Assembly (NCBI RefSeq): GCF_001906925.1
Contig: NZ_MRWQ01000028.1
Location: 1-32,494 of the forward strand
Source: Domibacillus mangrovi
GTDB taxonomy: Bacteria; Bacillota; Bacilli; Bacillales; Domibacillaceae
Length of the DNA stretch: 32,494 nt
Direction: 5' to 3'
The translations under genes were made by a program, and so were the position numbers. Shown piece by piece: positions 15,529 to 22,973 of this stretch. A model generated the notes under the pieces. That model was not told the origin of the DNA and ran no database searches. It was given only the letters and a program-made list of their open reading frames with translations. How positions within the stretch are numbered: the first letter of the stretch is position 1; every line of letters begins with the position of its first letter.

Positions 15529-15585
15529 TCATTCATCTTGCGTAAAACCATATTTCGTACGCAAAGCTTTTATATTATTTTTCAT
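15529..15585 (-). pseudogene. 5' fragment of an XRE-type regulator gene
   Basis: After a GGGTGAAAGA site the frame reads MKNNIKALRTKYGFTQDE and then a stop. This is the typical start of small XRE helix-turn-helix regulators (KYGFTQDELA...), so the gene is broken by a frameshift or deletion at its 18th codon. The rest of the 420-bp gap (15379-15800) is AT-rich with no other recognisable gene. Confidence 0.6.
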
Positions 15586-15800
15586 TCTTTCACCCATCCA
15601 TTTAGTAAAGTTTACCTTGTTTTACAATTTTTCCCCACAAAAGTCAAGTTAGCTTTACATTATATTTACTGTTAGTCCTTACATTCTTATTATGAGGTAA
15701 TTTAGTCTTTTAACATTCAAAAGCGATGAGAAATGGTAAACTGTAAGATATGGAATAAGATTACCATACGATTCAAAAGAAAAGGAAGGGAGGCTTTTTT

Positions 15801-16487
15801 ATGAAAAAGCGGTATTTTCTTAGTTTTTCTCTTGTGGCACTCGTTGCACTTACTTATAGCGCATCGAATCATCAGGACGAACGTCACACAGACCCCTTTG
15901 GAAATTTTTACGATAAAAATGGAGACTTGATTGATTCATCTCATAAATCCATCCTGAATGAAGGAAGACCTTACTTAACGATCTATGATCAAAATAATCA
16001 TTTAATCGGTACCTATAACGAAGAACAAATGAAAGAATTAACGTTTGATAAAGATGTTTACAAGGAACCGAAAGAGATGGATACAGAACGACCGTATGCC
16101 TATTTCTACGATGAAAACGGTAAATTACTAAATGCATCTCAAGATATAAAAGCTGCAATGACCCAGTTGTCGAATTCGGGAGAACACGATTTATTTATAT
16201 TCCGCAGTTCGTCCTTCAAAAATAATATCGAAATTGGACAAAATCGAATATTTAAGCAGCCTAAACGCCTAATTTTAGAACCGAATGAACCATTCGAACA
16301 ACTGTCTATCCTTCTATCTGATTCAAAAGGACAACAAACAATGAAAATGGAGATGGGCAACTTTATTGGTGGCATTAATATACCATTAGAGGAATATGTT
16401 CCAGATGACTCTTACACGATACAGTTTATAAATGAAGATGAAGATCAATCCATTCATATCTTAGGTGGAGCTGTATTGTTTAACTAA
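15801..16487 (+). CDS. Secreted protein with YDxNG-type repeats
   Basis: A 228-aa protein with an AAGGGAGG site. It begins with an Lys-Lys-Arg signal peptide and hydrophobic core (about residues 5-20), with no lipobox Cys. Three similar blocks follow: GNFYDKNGDLID, LTIYDQNNHLIG and AYFYDENGKLLN, each a short beta-hairpin-like repeat. The C-terminal half looks beta-rich. I do not recognise the family; it is likely exported. Confidence 0.65.
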   Translation: MKKRYFLSFSLVALVALTYSASNHQDERHTDPFGNFYDKNGDLIDSSHKSILNEGRPYLTIYDQNNHLIGTYNEEQMKELTFDKDVYKEPKEMDTERPYAYFYDENGKLLNASQDIKAAMTQLSNSGEHDLFIFRSSSFKNNIEIGQNRIFKQPKRLILEPNEPFEQLSILLSDSKGQQTMKMEMGNFIGGINIPLEEYVPDDSYTIQFINEDEDQSIHILGGAVLFN

Positions 16488-16540
16488 CGGCTTGAACTCT
16501 TTTATGCCAAAAACGCTATCCTTTCTCATCATTGTTTAGA

Positions 16541-16595
16541 AAAAGGGCAGTATTTTTTCATTTAGGGGTATGATTTGAACTTAGCATGATGGGCA
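16541..16595 (+). repeat. Second copy of the 55-bp IS-end-like sequence
   Basis: This stretch matches 5583-5637 over its full length, including ATTTTTTCATTT, TATGATTT and the end TTAGCATGATGGGCA, which has one change in the 15-bp arm. It lacks a left arm, so it is a single end and not a complete MITE. Confidence 0.5.
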
Positions 16596-16711
16596 TTGGG
16601 TACAGACAACCATACGGAATGTTTGTGAATGGAATTAAAGGGATTGATAAAAACAATGAGGTGTATTTCGAAGGAAAAACGCTTGTCATGACCATTTTGA
16701 CAACCTTTTGA
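16589..16711 (+). pseudogene. 40-codon coding remnant beside the repeat
   Basis: An ATG inside the repeat end opens a frame MGIGYRQPYGMFVNGIKGID ... ending LTTF-stop. It has no ribosome-binding site. The composition is protein-like (Gly/Tyr/Val-rich beta pattern), so it may be the tail of a gene cut by the IS-like sequence. The product is unknown. Confidence 0.25.
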
Positions 16712-16752
16712 TCTTGGACACTCTCATAAACGGAGCTCGTTGACATAAATAA

Positions 16753-16784
16753 ACCGATTCTCTTTTTTATGATTGAGAATCGGT
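16753..16784 (-). terminator. Terminator of the tandem peptide operon
   Basis: On the minus strand ACCGATTCTC and GAGAATCGGT form a 10-bp stem followed by TTATTT. It lies 98 bp after the second peptide gene. Confidence 0.6.
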
Positions 16785-16882
16785 GGGTGGGTCACTATGA
16801 TCGATTTGGTTTGTTGCTATCATGTCTATTCGTCCTGCCTTTGTCTTCATTTTTGTAAAGAGATGTTGCTTTAAAGCTCTGT

Positions 16883-16981
16883 TTATTTCTTATCAATCAT
16901 TATGCCGTTTTCCCATGCTTTCGTCATTTCTTTCCCGTATACTTTCATCGCTTCTTTGATCGTTGTCATCACTTTAGTCAT
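16883..16981 (-). CDS. Tiny amphipathic peptide gene, copy 2 (32 aa)
   Basis: The ATG at 16981 has AAAGGAG 9 nt upstream. The peptide starts MTKVMTTIKEAMKVYGKEMT and continues KAWENG ... DKK. It is clearly a paralogue of the peptide at 17046 (shared AMK-YGKE-TKAWENG and a Lys-rich end). Helical periodicity would place I, M, V and W on one face and K and E on the other. There is no leader or double-Gly motif. It could be a leaderless bacteriocin-like, modulin-like or signalling peptide; function unknown. Confidence 0.7.
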   Translation of the reverse strand: MTKVMTTIKEAMKVYGKEMTKAWENGIMIDKK

Positions 16982-17045
16982 TTGGATCATCTCCTTTCGA
17001 TTGGTTGATTTGTTTGGTTCTGATGCTTTTCTTAACGTGCAGTCT

Positions 17046-17150
17046 TTACTTTTTCTTCTTGTCCATAATCGATCCATTTTCCCACGCTTTTGTTAGTTCT
17101 TTTCCGTACAATTTCATCGCATTTGTAATGCTTGTGACAATGTTACTCAT
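17046..17150 (-). CDS. Tiny amphipathic peptide gene, copy 1 (34 aa)
   Basis: The ATG at 17150 has AAGGGG 9 nt upstream. The peptide starts MSNIVTSITNAMKLYGKELT and continues KAWENG, ending DKKKK. It is first in a two-gene operon with its own promoter (17184-17212). The duplication with conserved ribosome-binding sites and diverged third positions suggests selection on the peptide. The longer frame up to 17288 ignores the good ribosome-binding site. Confidence 0.7.
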   Translation of the reverse strand: MSNIVTSITNAMKLYGKELTKAWENGSIMDKKKK

Positions 17151-17183
17151 GTAAGTGATCCCCTTCCTTATTGGTCTGTCTTC

Positions 17184-17212
17184 ATTATCGTCGCTTTCGG
17201 CCGTTTTTACAA
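17184..17212 (-). promoter_or_regulatory. Promoter of the tandem peptide operon
   Basis: On the minus strand TTGTAA (17207-17212), 17 nt, GATAAT (17184-17189). The start would fall about 25 nt before the first peptide's ATG. Confidence 0.55.
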
Positions 17213-17230
17213 AGTCAATGAAAACGGAAA

Positions 17231-17262
17231 CATTACCCATGTAAACGTAAACATAGGTAATG
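17231..17262. promoter_or_regulatory. Imperfect palindrome upstream of the peptide promoter
   Basis: CATTACCCATGT (17231-17242) and ACATAGGTAATG (17251-17262) pair at 11 of 12 positions, with GTAAAC repeats inside and after. It lies about 20 bp upstream of the -35 box and may bind an activator. The rest up to 17500 shows no gene. Confidence 0.4.
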
Positions 17263-17500
17263 TAAACGAAATCATCTCTGTTTTTCATCGTTTTTCATGA
17301 TTTTTCTCTTTTTTTCTTGGTTTTTCATATTTTACAAAAAGTCGCCTATTCCATTTCGAGCTGCTCGGATTGATTTTTATTGGAGAAAGGGGAAAAGTAC
17401 GTTGTCAAACGGAAGAACTTTCTATTTTTCTTCAAATAAAACGTGTTAACCTAATAGGGTCAAACAAGAATGTGTACAGAACGTACTGGTTAGGGGGGAT

Positions 17501-17734
17501 ATGTTGTTTACATTAAGCAGATGGATCTTCGCAATCCTTATTATTTCTTTATCTAGTTATAGCCTCCTGACTCAAAACGTTGAGTTGATGCCCTATTTAA
17601 TGTTGTTGGTAGGGGCCTCTCTGTTAATGACAGGAGTAGACGAACTTCAAAAAGATCGAAAAGGGTTTTGGGGGTATGTGAGCATAATGGTTTCTTTATT
17701 TGCTTTTTACGTTTCCATACAAGGTTTCCTATAG
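17501..17734 (+). CDS. Small membrane protein, DUF3953/YczI-like
   Basis: 77 aa with two or three hydrophobic segments and a central VGASLLMTGVDELQKDRKGFWGY. This pattern (two helices, then E-L-x-K-x-R, then a third helix) fits the DUF3953 family of Bacillaceae. An AGGGGGG tract lies directly before the ATG, so the exact start is a little uncertain. Function unknown. Confidence 0.6.
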   Translation: MLFTLSRWIFAILIISLSSYSLLTQNVELMPYLMLLVGASLLMTGVDELQKDRKGFWGYVSIMVSLFAFYVSIQGFL

Positions 17735-17868
17735 GCGCTATCCTATAAACAAATGATCGAGAAATAGGAGAGGTCATCTTTCTCAATAAAAAGGAGTGGA
17801 TAGTGGGATTATTACTTATTTTTCTTTCACAACCCCTGCTTTCAATGGTTAGGAGTCGATGATTTTTG

Positions 17869-18105
17869 ATGAAAAAAATTCTCACAATGCTAAACATCTG
17901 TTGCCTTGTGATAGGATCACTACTTTTAATTTATCATTTAACCATATCAAATGAGGTTTTTCATTTACTAATATTATTCAGCAGTATTGGAACTCTATTT
18001 AGTTTAATGAATCAGCAATGGATCTTTGCTTTATTGAACAGTTTATTGGGAATTAGCTTGCTTTTGCTTTGGCTTATTGGTGATATGATCATTCGCTTTT
18101 TTTAA
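17869..18105 (+). CDS. Small hydrophobic membrane protein (78 aa)
   Basis: Three hydrophobic segments and few charges (MKKILTMLNICCLVIG ..., LFSLMNQQWIFALLNSLLG, LLLLWLIGDMIIRFF). A plausible AGGAG lies about 14 nt upstream, which is long. It follows the DUF3953-like gene on the same strand by 130 bp. Function unknown. Confidence 0.5.
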   Translation: MKKILTMLNICCLVIGSLLLIYHLTISNEVFHLLILFSSIGTLFSLMNQQWIFALLNSLLGISLLLLWLIGDMIIRFF

Positions 18106-18283
18106 AACTAGGACTAGGATTTACTCACAGCTTGCTTTGCAATTCCTAAATATTAGGCTAAATCTATACCTGTTGCTGTTCCGGATCGGGAATCGGTTCG
18201 ACACTGTTTTGTCCCTAGTTAATTGCCATAAAAACACGCTCATTCCTGTTCAATATGTTGTATTCAATCTCCTATCCACAAAC

Positions 18284-18330
18284 AAAAACAAGCACCAGCC
18301 CTTTCATTTCAAGGGCTGGTGCTTGTTTTT
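18284..18330. terminator. Strong terminator between convergent small genes
   Basis: AAAAACAAGCACCAGCCCTT and AAGGGCTGGTGCTTGTTTTT form a perfect 20-bp stem with a 7-nt loop. It can work both ways between the plus-strand gene ending at 18105 and the minus-strand gene ending at 18417. No gene is visible in 18106-18283. Confidence 0.88.
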
Positions 18331-18416
18331 TCTATGGTTATCTAATGCAACATAATTAGATTTTTGTTGCTTTAAAATTATAGAGTCGTACCCAATTAGT
18401 GAACTAATAATTTACT

Positions 18417-18614
18417 TTAATTCTTTTTCTCTAAAATTTTGACCAGCCTCATAAACCAATAGGAGAATATCCATGGCAAAATAAACTTTGTTATCCATTC
18501 GATAGCCATGAAAATTGCAGTTGGATTAATACCGAGAAATGACAAAGCTAAATAAAATATAATTAAAGCCAATCCTATAACAACTATTTTCCCTGTTTTT
18601 TCTATATTTATCAC
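18417..18614 (-). CDS. Small membrane protein (65 aa), second of a coupled pair
   Basis: The GTG start at 18614 overlaps the stop of the upstream gene (GTGA), a sign of translational coupling. It has two hydrophobic segments and a C-terminal RLVKILEKKN. Function unknown. Confidence 0.5.
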   Translation of the reverse strand: MINIEKTGKIVVIGLALIIFYLALSFLGINPTAIFMAIEWITKFILPWIFSYWFMRLVKILEKKN

Positions 18615-18892
18615 CCCTTGTTTTTTCTCAAGAACAAAGGTGCAAAATAAGTAAGCATAGCCAGTAGCAAACCAGTAATTAACGAGATGCTGCCAATGAT
18701 CACAAAGTTATTTATATATGTTTTAACGATCATGTTGTATTGGCTCGTATCAGCGATTCCTTCACTCTGTTTCATAAGCCATGAACTGCCCAATGAGGTG
18801 CCATAGGAAACACTTGAAAACATTAGAACAAATCCCGCTATTATTAATAAAATTGAAATAATACAAAATGTTTTAATATGATCCTTTGACAC
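18611..18892 (-). CDS. Small membrane protein (93 aa), first of a coupled pair
   Basis: GTG start at 18892 with GGGAGGAA 5 nt upstream. It has two membrane segments around a polar loop (about residues 30-65), with the end in the cytoplasm by the positive-inside rule. Family not recognised. Confidence 0.55.
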   Translation of the reverse strand: MSKDHIKTFCIISILLIIAGFVLMFSSVSYGTSLGSSWLMKQSEGIADTSQYNMIVKTYINNFVIIGSISLITGLLLAMLTYFAPLFLRKNKG

Positions 18893-18943
18893 TTACGTTC
18901 CTCCCACTAGTAGAATTTCTTTTAAGATTTCTCCAAAATAAAA

Positions 18944-18969
18944 CCTGAAGAATCAATGAATTCTTGAGG
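18944..18969 (-). terminator. Terminator after the DUF6366-like gene
   Basis: On the minus strand CCTCAAGAAT and ATTCTTCAGG pair with one mismatch, followed by TTTTATTTT. Confidence 0.55.
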
Positions 18970-19059
18970 CTTTATATCTCAAATACAACATAGTTCACTT
19001 TATGTTGCATTTAAAAATAAAAGGTGCCTTGAAATAACTGGAACAACTAAGAAAGTTTC

Positions 19060-19275
19060 TTACTTAAAGAATATGGATGATAAAATAAAACCCATTAAAA
19101 TTATTAGAATTAAAATGCAGATACCTTTCCAACCTAAACTACCTGCTAAATCAGCAAGGTTTCCAGTTCCAGCCTTATTAAATGTATCATTCATATTTCC
19201 TGTTGGATTTCTTTTTAATTCTGCTTGTCTTAGTCTTTCTCTTGTTCTTTCAGGAGTTTCTTTGTCTTCGCTCAT
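19060..19275 (-). CDS. DUF6366-like small membrane-anchored protein
   Basis: 71 aa. A charged N-terminus (ETPERTRERLRQAELKRNP, then GNMNDTFNKAGTGNLADLAG) is followed by one C-terminal membrane helix. This pattern fits the DUF6366 family of Bacillus-type bacteria. ATG at 19275 with AGGGGGTG upstream. Role unknown. Confidence 0.7.
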   Translation of the reverse strand: MSEDKETPERTRERLRQAELKRNPTGNMNDTFNKAGTGNLADLAGSLGWKGICILILIILMGFILSSIFFK

Positions 19276-19440
19276 TTTAGCACCCCCTATTTTCTATAAC
19301 TCTAACATAATTTGTTATTTAATCATTAATTCTTGTCTTAATAGCTATCTAAGTTAGTCAAAAAACCCTCAATTTTTTAAAGTGTCGAAGGTTTTTGAAT
19401 ACAATAACAAAATTGCTATTACGTTGCATTATTTTTTCTG

Positions 19441-19929
19441 TTAATTTGTAACTTCAAATGGAGCAGCAAGAGTCCCCCCGCCTAGTTTCTTCTCTTTTTT
19501 ATCAAAAAAATAATCGGATGGATCGTAAAAGTTTTTCACCAAACGATACTCACCTGGAATAAGACTGTTTTCCAGCCGATCTAACGAAAGTGTTTGAGTT
19601 GTAGAGCTTTTTGGTTCGAGGCTTTTACCGACAGCATCAAACAGGTCCATTCCTTCTTTAAAAGGAACGACATACCAAGTACCATCTATATTTTTTTCGA
19701 TTGCGAATTCCTCACCGAATGTAAGTGGAATATCACTTTCATTTTGGATATTGACGATTATTTCACTATTAGATGTTTCATATTTTTCTTCTTCAGTTTC
19801 CAATGTAATTCCATATTTTGAGCTGACCAGATTCTGAATGGATGCTTCCTCCTTGAGCTGCTCTTCATTTGATTGGCAGGATGCCATCAAAGACAGCGTT
19901 ACACAGAGAAGAAGTATGTATTTTTTCAC
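19441..19929 (-). CDS. Lipoprotein with a bacterial Ig-like (Big_14-type) domain
   Basis: 162 aa from GTG 19929 (GGAGGG 6 nt upstream). It has a signal peptide and lipobox LMASC. The mature part has the Ig-like pattern SEIIVNIQNESDIPLTFGEE, then IEKNIDGTWYVVPF and IPGEYRLVKNFYDPSDY. Such proteins sit on the outer face of the membrane; the role is unknown. A fragment of a close relative lies at 24752-24880. Confidence 0.75.
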   Translation of the reverse strand: MKKYILLLCVTLSLMASCQSNEEQLKEEASIQNLVSSKYGITLETEEEKYETSNSEIIVNIQNESDIPLTFGEEFAIEKNIDGTWYVVPFKEGMDLFDAVGKSLEPKSSTTQTLSLDRLENSLIPGEYRLVKNFYDPSDYFFDKKEKKLGGGTLAAPFEVTN

Positions 19930-20142
19930 CAAAATCCCTCCTCTATACAAGTGTAACACTATTGAAAATAATTACTATATATGGAAGCGATATATTCAGA
20001 TATTATGTTGTGTTTGTCAATCTAAACCATCACCAATTTTGCGAATATATATAATAAACAACAACTAGCTGTTTTATTGTTTAAAACTGTTTTACTGTTT
20101 AGGACACTGGAAAAGCCTATTAAACTAGGGTTTTTGCAAGGT

Positions 20143-20214
20143 AACTATCACTTATTTTGCGTATGTTTTTTAATCCGCTACTTTCTATCACCTCATGCTG
20201 TAATAGTGATAGTT
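20143..20214. repeat. Relic origin with iteron-like AACTATCAC sites
   Basis: AACTATCAC (20143-20151), CTATCAC (20185-20191) and inverted GTGATAGTT (20206-20214) share the core of the active iterons at 25052-25126. Just upstream, GTTTTA-type repeats (about 20068-20100) parallel those before the active origin (about 24990-25022). The arrangement upstream of the broken rep gene marks a decayed origin. Nothing else is recognised in 19960-20291. Confidence 0.55.
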
Positions 20215-20291
20215 ACTTTTGCAGAAAAGGGTGGTTTAGAGGAATGGATAATGTCACAGTTGATATTGAATAGATTAATATAAAAAATTGG

Positions 20292-20851
20292 GTGACCAAA
20301 TCAAACGATTTAATTGGAGCTACCTACAGACTAAACCTACAGGAACAGAGGATTTTGCTGGTCATGGCATCGAAAATTCAGCCGACCGATCAAATGCTTG
20401 TTTCTTACCGAGGATTTTATAGAGGTGATCAGCGATAAGAAAGGCACAGGATACTATTCTCATGTGAACTACCCGCCACTTAGCTACCGCTTGAAATGGG
20501 GGCTTCTCGTTTCCACGAACATTGCTTATCAGATAAGTCTCATACGTTCTCCACGAGCGTAAATTCGGGGCATTCCGACCCTAATGATAACGAAATGTTT
20601 TCGATACCTTGGATATTTTACGTATGCGAGGGGCTTGGTTTTCGCTCTCATTTCCGCATACAACCTCATATATCCAGTTGTCAAAGAACATTATGGTGAT
20701 AGTATAGCGCATTTGTTTCAATTATGGAGTATTTTGGCTTACGCCAACCGACATTCCTCTCCCACCTACTCACTGGGCTACACCCTTCACGTTCCTTGAA
20801 GAAGGAGTGTTCTGCCGGAAAAAGATAAAAAAACATCATTTCACGTTTTAA
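20292..20851 (+). pseudogene. Broken second Rep_3 initiator gene, split by an IS derivative
   Basis: From 20292 the frame reads VTKSNDLIGATYRLNLQEQR, then ILLVMASKIQPTDQ, the usual Rep_3 N-terminus (compare SLIEARHIKPLSITEQKIIL in the intact gene at 25218). A frameshift near 20408 leads into EDFIEVISDKKGTGYYSH, ending at 20463. Reading resumes at 20825 as IKKHHFTF-stop. Joining across the insert gives YYSH-IKK, matching YSNIKK of the intact Rep. The gene is truncated, frameshifted and interrupted. Confidence 0.8.
20464..20824 (-). mobile_element. 361-bp IS605 derivative without tnpB (both ends kept)
   Basis: Read on the minus strand, it begins after TTTAT with CTTTTTCCGG and a left-end hairpin region with GAATGTCGGTTGGCGTAAGCC (element 2 has GAATGTCGGTAGGCGTTAGCC, about 2510-2530). 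It ends with the right-end hairpin CCCCCATTTCAAG ... CTAAGTGGCGGG and GTAGTTCAC. No transposase remains, but the segment next to the right end looks like an omega-RNA tail. Removing it restores the rep reading frame, which fixes both ends. Confidence 0.75.
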
Positions 20852-21762
20852 ACAGTACCTTCAGTAGGACTCTGACTTAAATTAAGTGAAGCATCTCTCA
20901 GAGCGTTAATAAAAATACGGGTCGCAGCACTCAAATATTTATCTTTTCTATAGATAATTCCTACATCCCGGGCAAAACCATCATTTAAAATTGGAATAAT
21001 TTTTATATATGGGTGGTTAAGATACTCCAAGTAAGGTTTCGGTAGTATAGTGACCCCTACTCCCTCGATAACCATATTAATTAAAGATTGCATAGTTGTA
21101 ATTTCAAAGACCGGCTCTGGAATAAAGCCCAAGTCTTTACAAGCGTTATTTATAAGCTGTCTTATAAAATATTGTTCAGGAAGTAAGATGGAGGGGGTTG
21201 TCTGCAATACTTCTATGTCTAACATATCCTGATTTTCTAATGGGTGACCAATGGGCACTGCAAAAGCCATTTCTTCTGTATATAAAGAGATGGTCTCTAA
21301 TTCATCACCTTTCATAGGTAAAAAGACAATTCCTAGATCTAACTTATTTTCTAACAGTTGTTTTTGAATATCCCCAGTACGTAATCCCAACACCGATACC
21401 TTAACAGAAGGATATAGACGATGAAAACTAAGTAATGCAGGCGGAATAAGATAATATTCAGCGGTTAACAATGTACCGATACAAATCGTGCCTCTTTGAA
21501 GTCCAGTTAATTCATCTATTGAGGTTTTTGCCTGATCCAGTTCATGAAAAATGTTGCGTGTATACTTTAAGAGTAATTTCCCTGCCTCTGTAAGAGCCGT
21601 CTTTTTACCGATACGATCAAATAACGGTGTGCCAATTTCATGTTCTAATAGACGAATTTGTTGGCTTAAAGAAGGTTGGGAGATGCCAACCTTTTCTGCT
21701 GCTCTTGTAAAATGAAGTTCTAAGCACACTGCATAAAAATATTCAAGTTGTCTTAATTCCAT
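20848..21762 (-). CDS. LysR-family regulator (CynR-like)
   Basis: 304 aa. The N-terminal winged helix is typical (MELRQLEYFYAVCLELHFTRAAEKVGISQPSLSQQI spread over residues 1-36, LTEAGKLLL) and the C-terminal periplasmic-binding-like effector domain is complete. It is divergent from the DapA-like and CynX-like genes and most likely controls them through the box at 21824-21838. Confidence 0.92.
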   Translation of the reverse strand: MELRQLEYFYAVCLELHFTRAAEKVGISQPSLSQQIRLLEHEIGTPLFDRIGKKTALTEAGKLLLKYTRNIFHELDQAKTSIDELTGLQRGTICIGTLLTAEYYLIPPALLSFHRLYPSVKVSVLGLRTGDIQKQLLENKLDLGIVFLPMKGDELETISLYTEEMAFAVPIGHPLENQDMLDIEVLQTTPSILLPEQYFIRQLINNACKDLGFIPEPVFEITTMQSLINMVIEGVGVTILPKPYLEYLNHPYIKIIPILNDGFARDVGIIYRKDKYLSAATRIFINALRDASLNLSQSPTEGTV

Positions 21763-21823
21763 TTTAAAGTCTCCTAATTTGAACGGTAATAATAAAACAA
21801 TCTAAGGTATTTTACATTATATC

Positions 21824-21838
21824 ATAGGTTAAACCTAT
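21824..21838. promoter_or_regulatory. LysR-type operator in the divergent gap
   Basis: ATAGGTTAAACCTAT is a perfect odd palindrome (7-bp arms) with the T-N11-A layout of LysR boxes. It lies 62 bp from the lysR start and 138 bp from the dapA-like start. A minus-strand -10 (TATAAT) overlaps 21816-21821. Confidence 0.6.
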
Positions 21839-21860
21839 TATTATTATATAAATAATAGAA

Positions 21861-21889
21861 TTGAACTATAGAGTTAATTCTCTTAGACT
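21861..21889 (+). promoter_or_regulatory. Possible promoter of the DapA-like gene
   Basis: TTGAAC (21861-21866), 17 nt, TAGACT (21884-21889), about 25 bp beyond the LysR box, as expected for an activated promoter. The -10 is weak. Confidence 0.4.
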
Positions 21890-21975
21890 GTTAGTTACAC
21901 AGAAGACTAATGATTTAAAATCTTTAATTTTAAAGCAAGAAAATCTGTGATATATAAACACTGGAGGATAAACGG

Positions 21976-22773
21976 ATGAAAAATTTTAATGTTGCTATTC
22001 CAACACCATTTCATGATGACGAGAGTTTATATTTAGAAGGCTTTAATCCAATCGTTCATTATTTAACAGACAACGGGATAGATTCCCTGCTTGTGTCTGC
22101 TACTACAGGTGAGCAGAATTCAATGAGTATTGAAGAGCGCATCCAAATTATTGATTATTTTAACCAGCAAAAATTTGAAAATGTTGAGCTTATGTTTGGT
22201 GTTTCAGCTACAAGAACAAAAGATGCGATAACACTTATTAAAAAACTTGAGGAGTCTGTTTTTGATTCTATTCTAATTCAGTTTCCACCTTACATCCAAC
22301 CGACACAGCAGCAAGCCATTTCCTATATTAATGAGTTGCTGCAGCATACAACGAAAAACGTTGTACTTTATAATAATCCTTTCCGAACAGGATTTGAACT
22401 AAGTGCTGAATCACTGAATACTCTTATTAGTCAAAAGCACCCTAATCTTGCAGGAATTAAAGAAGAAAGTGATGCTAAACGCCACCATAATACAAATTTC
22501 CCGGAGGATTTCATCATGTTTGCCGGCGGAGATGTTGACCTTACGGAGAAGATCATGAATGGGTGTAACGGACTTTCCAGTATGGTCGGAAATGTGTACC
22601 CGCAGGAGATCAAACAAGTTTTCAATGACTTATTAATGCATAAACCAGTTGATCTTTGGGAAATAAATCATTTAATTAATGAAGTTACAAACGGTCAAGC
22701 CATTGTAAACATAAAGAACCACTATAATTCTTTAGGTATAAACGCAGGGACTTGCCGTTCTCCTATTAAGTAA
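21976..22773 (+). CDS. DapA/NAL-family aldolase or lyase
   Basis: 265 aa with a Class I aldolase barrel. It has VSATTGEQ (the TTGE loop), Tyr of LYNNPFRTG and the Schiff-base Lys of LAGIKEES. The family includes dihydrodipicolinate synthase, N-acetylneuraminate lyase and 2-keto-3-deoxy sugar acid aldolases; a catabolic lyase fits better next to a transporter. It is slightly short (usual about 290) but keeps a normal end (GINAGTCRSPIK). GGAGG 9 nt before the ATG. Confidence 0.85.
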   Translation: MKNFNVAIPTPFHDDESLYLEGFNPIVHYLTDNGIDSLLVSATTGEQNSMSIEERIQIIDYFNQQKFENVELMFGVSATRTKDAITLIKKLEESVFDSILIQFPPYIQPTQQQAISYINELLQHTTKNVVLYNNPFRTGFELSAESLNTLISQKHPNLAGIKEESDAKRHHNTNFPEDFIMFAGGDVDLTEKIMNGCNGLSSMVGNVYPQEIKQVFNDLLMHKPVDLWEINHLINEVTNGQAIVNIKNHYNSLGINAGTCRSPIK

Positions 22774-22826
22774 TAAGTAAAATTTCAAGGATATCCCCAG
22801 TTTAATGAAAAATTTAAACGTAACCG

Positions 22827-22865
22827 GTAAGCAGAAAAAATAATAAAATTATTTTTTCTGCTTAC
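22827..22865. terminator. Perfect palindromic hairpin after the DapA-like gene
   Basis: GTAAGCAGAAAAAATAA and TTATTTTTTCTGCTTAC form a perfect 17-bp stem with a 5-nt loop. It would end transcription partly on both strands, although no T-run follows the stem itself. Confidence 0.6.
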
Positions 22866-22866
22866 G

Positions 22867-22968
22867 GATACCATTATTGAACAAGATACAAACGCAGCAA
22901 TCCAAACAATGAATGAATATATTGCCCATTTCAAAAAAGCTTTAGCATTAAATACGGAGGTTCTATAG
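22867..22968 (+). pseudogene. C-terminal fragment of a GntR/FCD-type regulator
   Basis: The frame DTIIEQDTNAAIQTMNEYIAHFKKAL ... EVL-stop resembles the last helices of FCD ligand-binding domains (AI-x-x-x-D-x-x-x-A-x-x-x-M-x-x-H). No start or DNA-binding part remains. The deletion that removed it probably joined the DapA-like and MFS genes. Confidence 0.4.
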
Positions 22969-22973
22969 CTATC

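Noticed and set aside
19060-19357. Plus-strand frame opposite the DUF6366-like gene
   Set aside because: It is the complement of a recognised small gene with a good ribosome-binding site.
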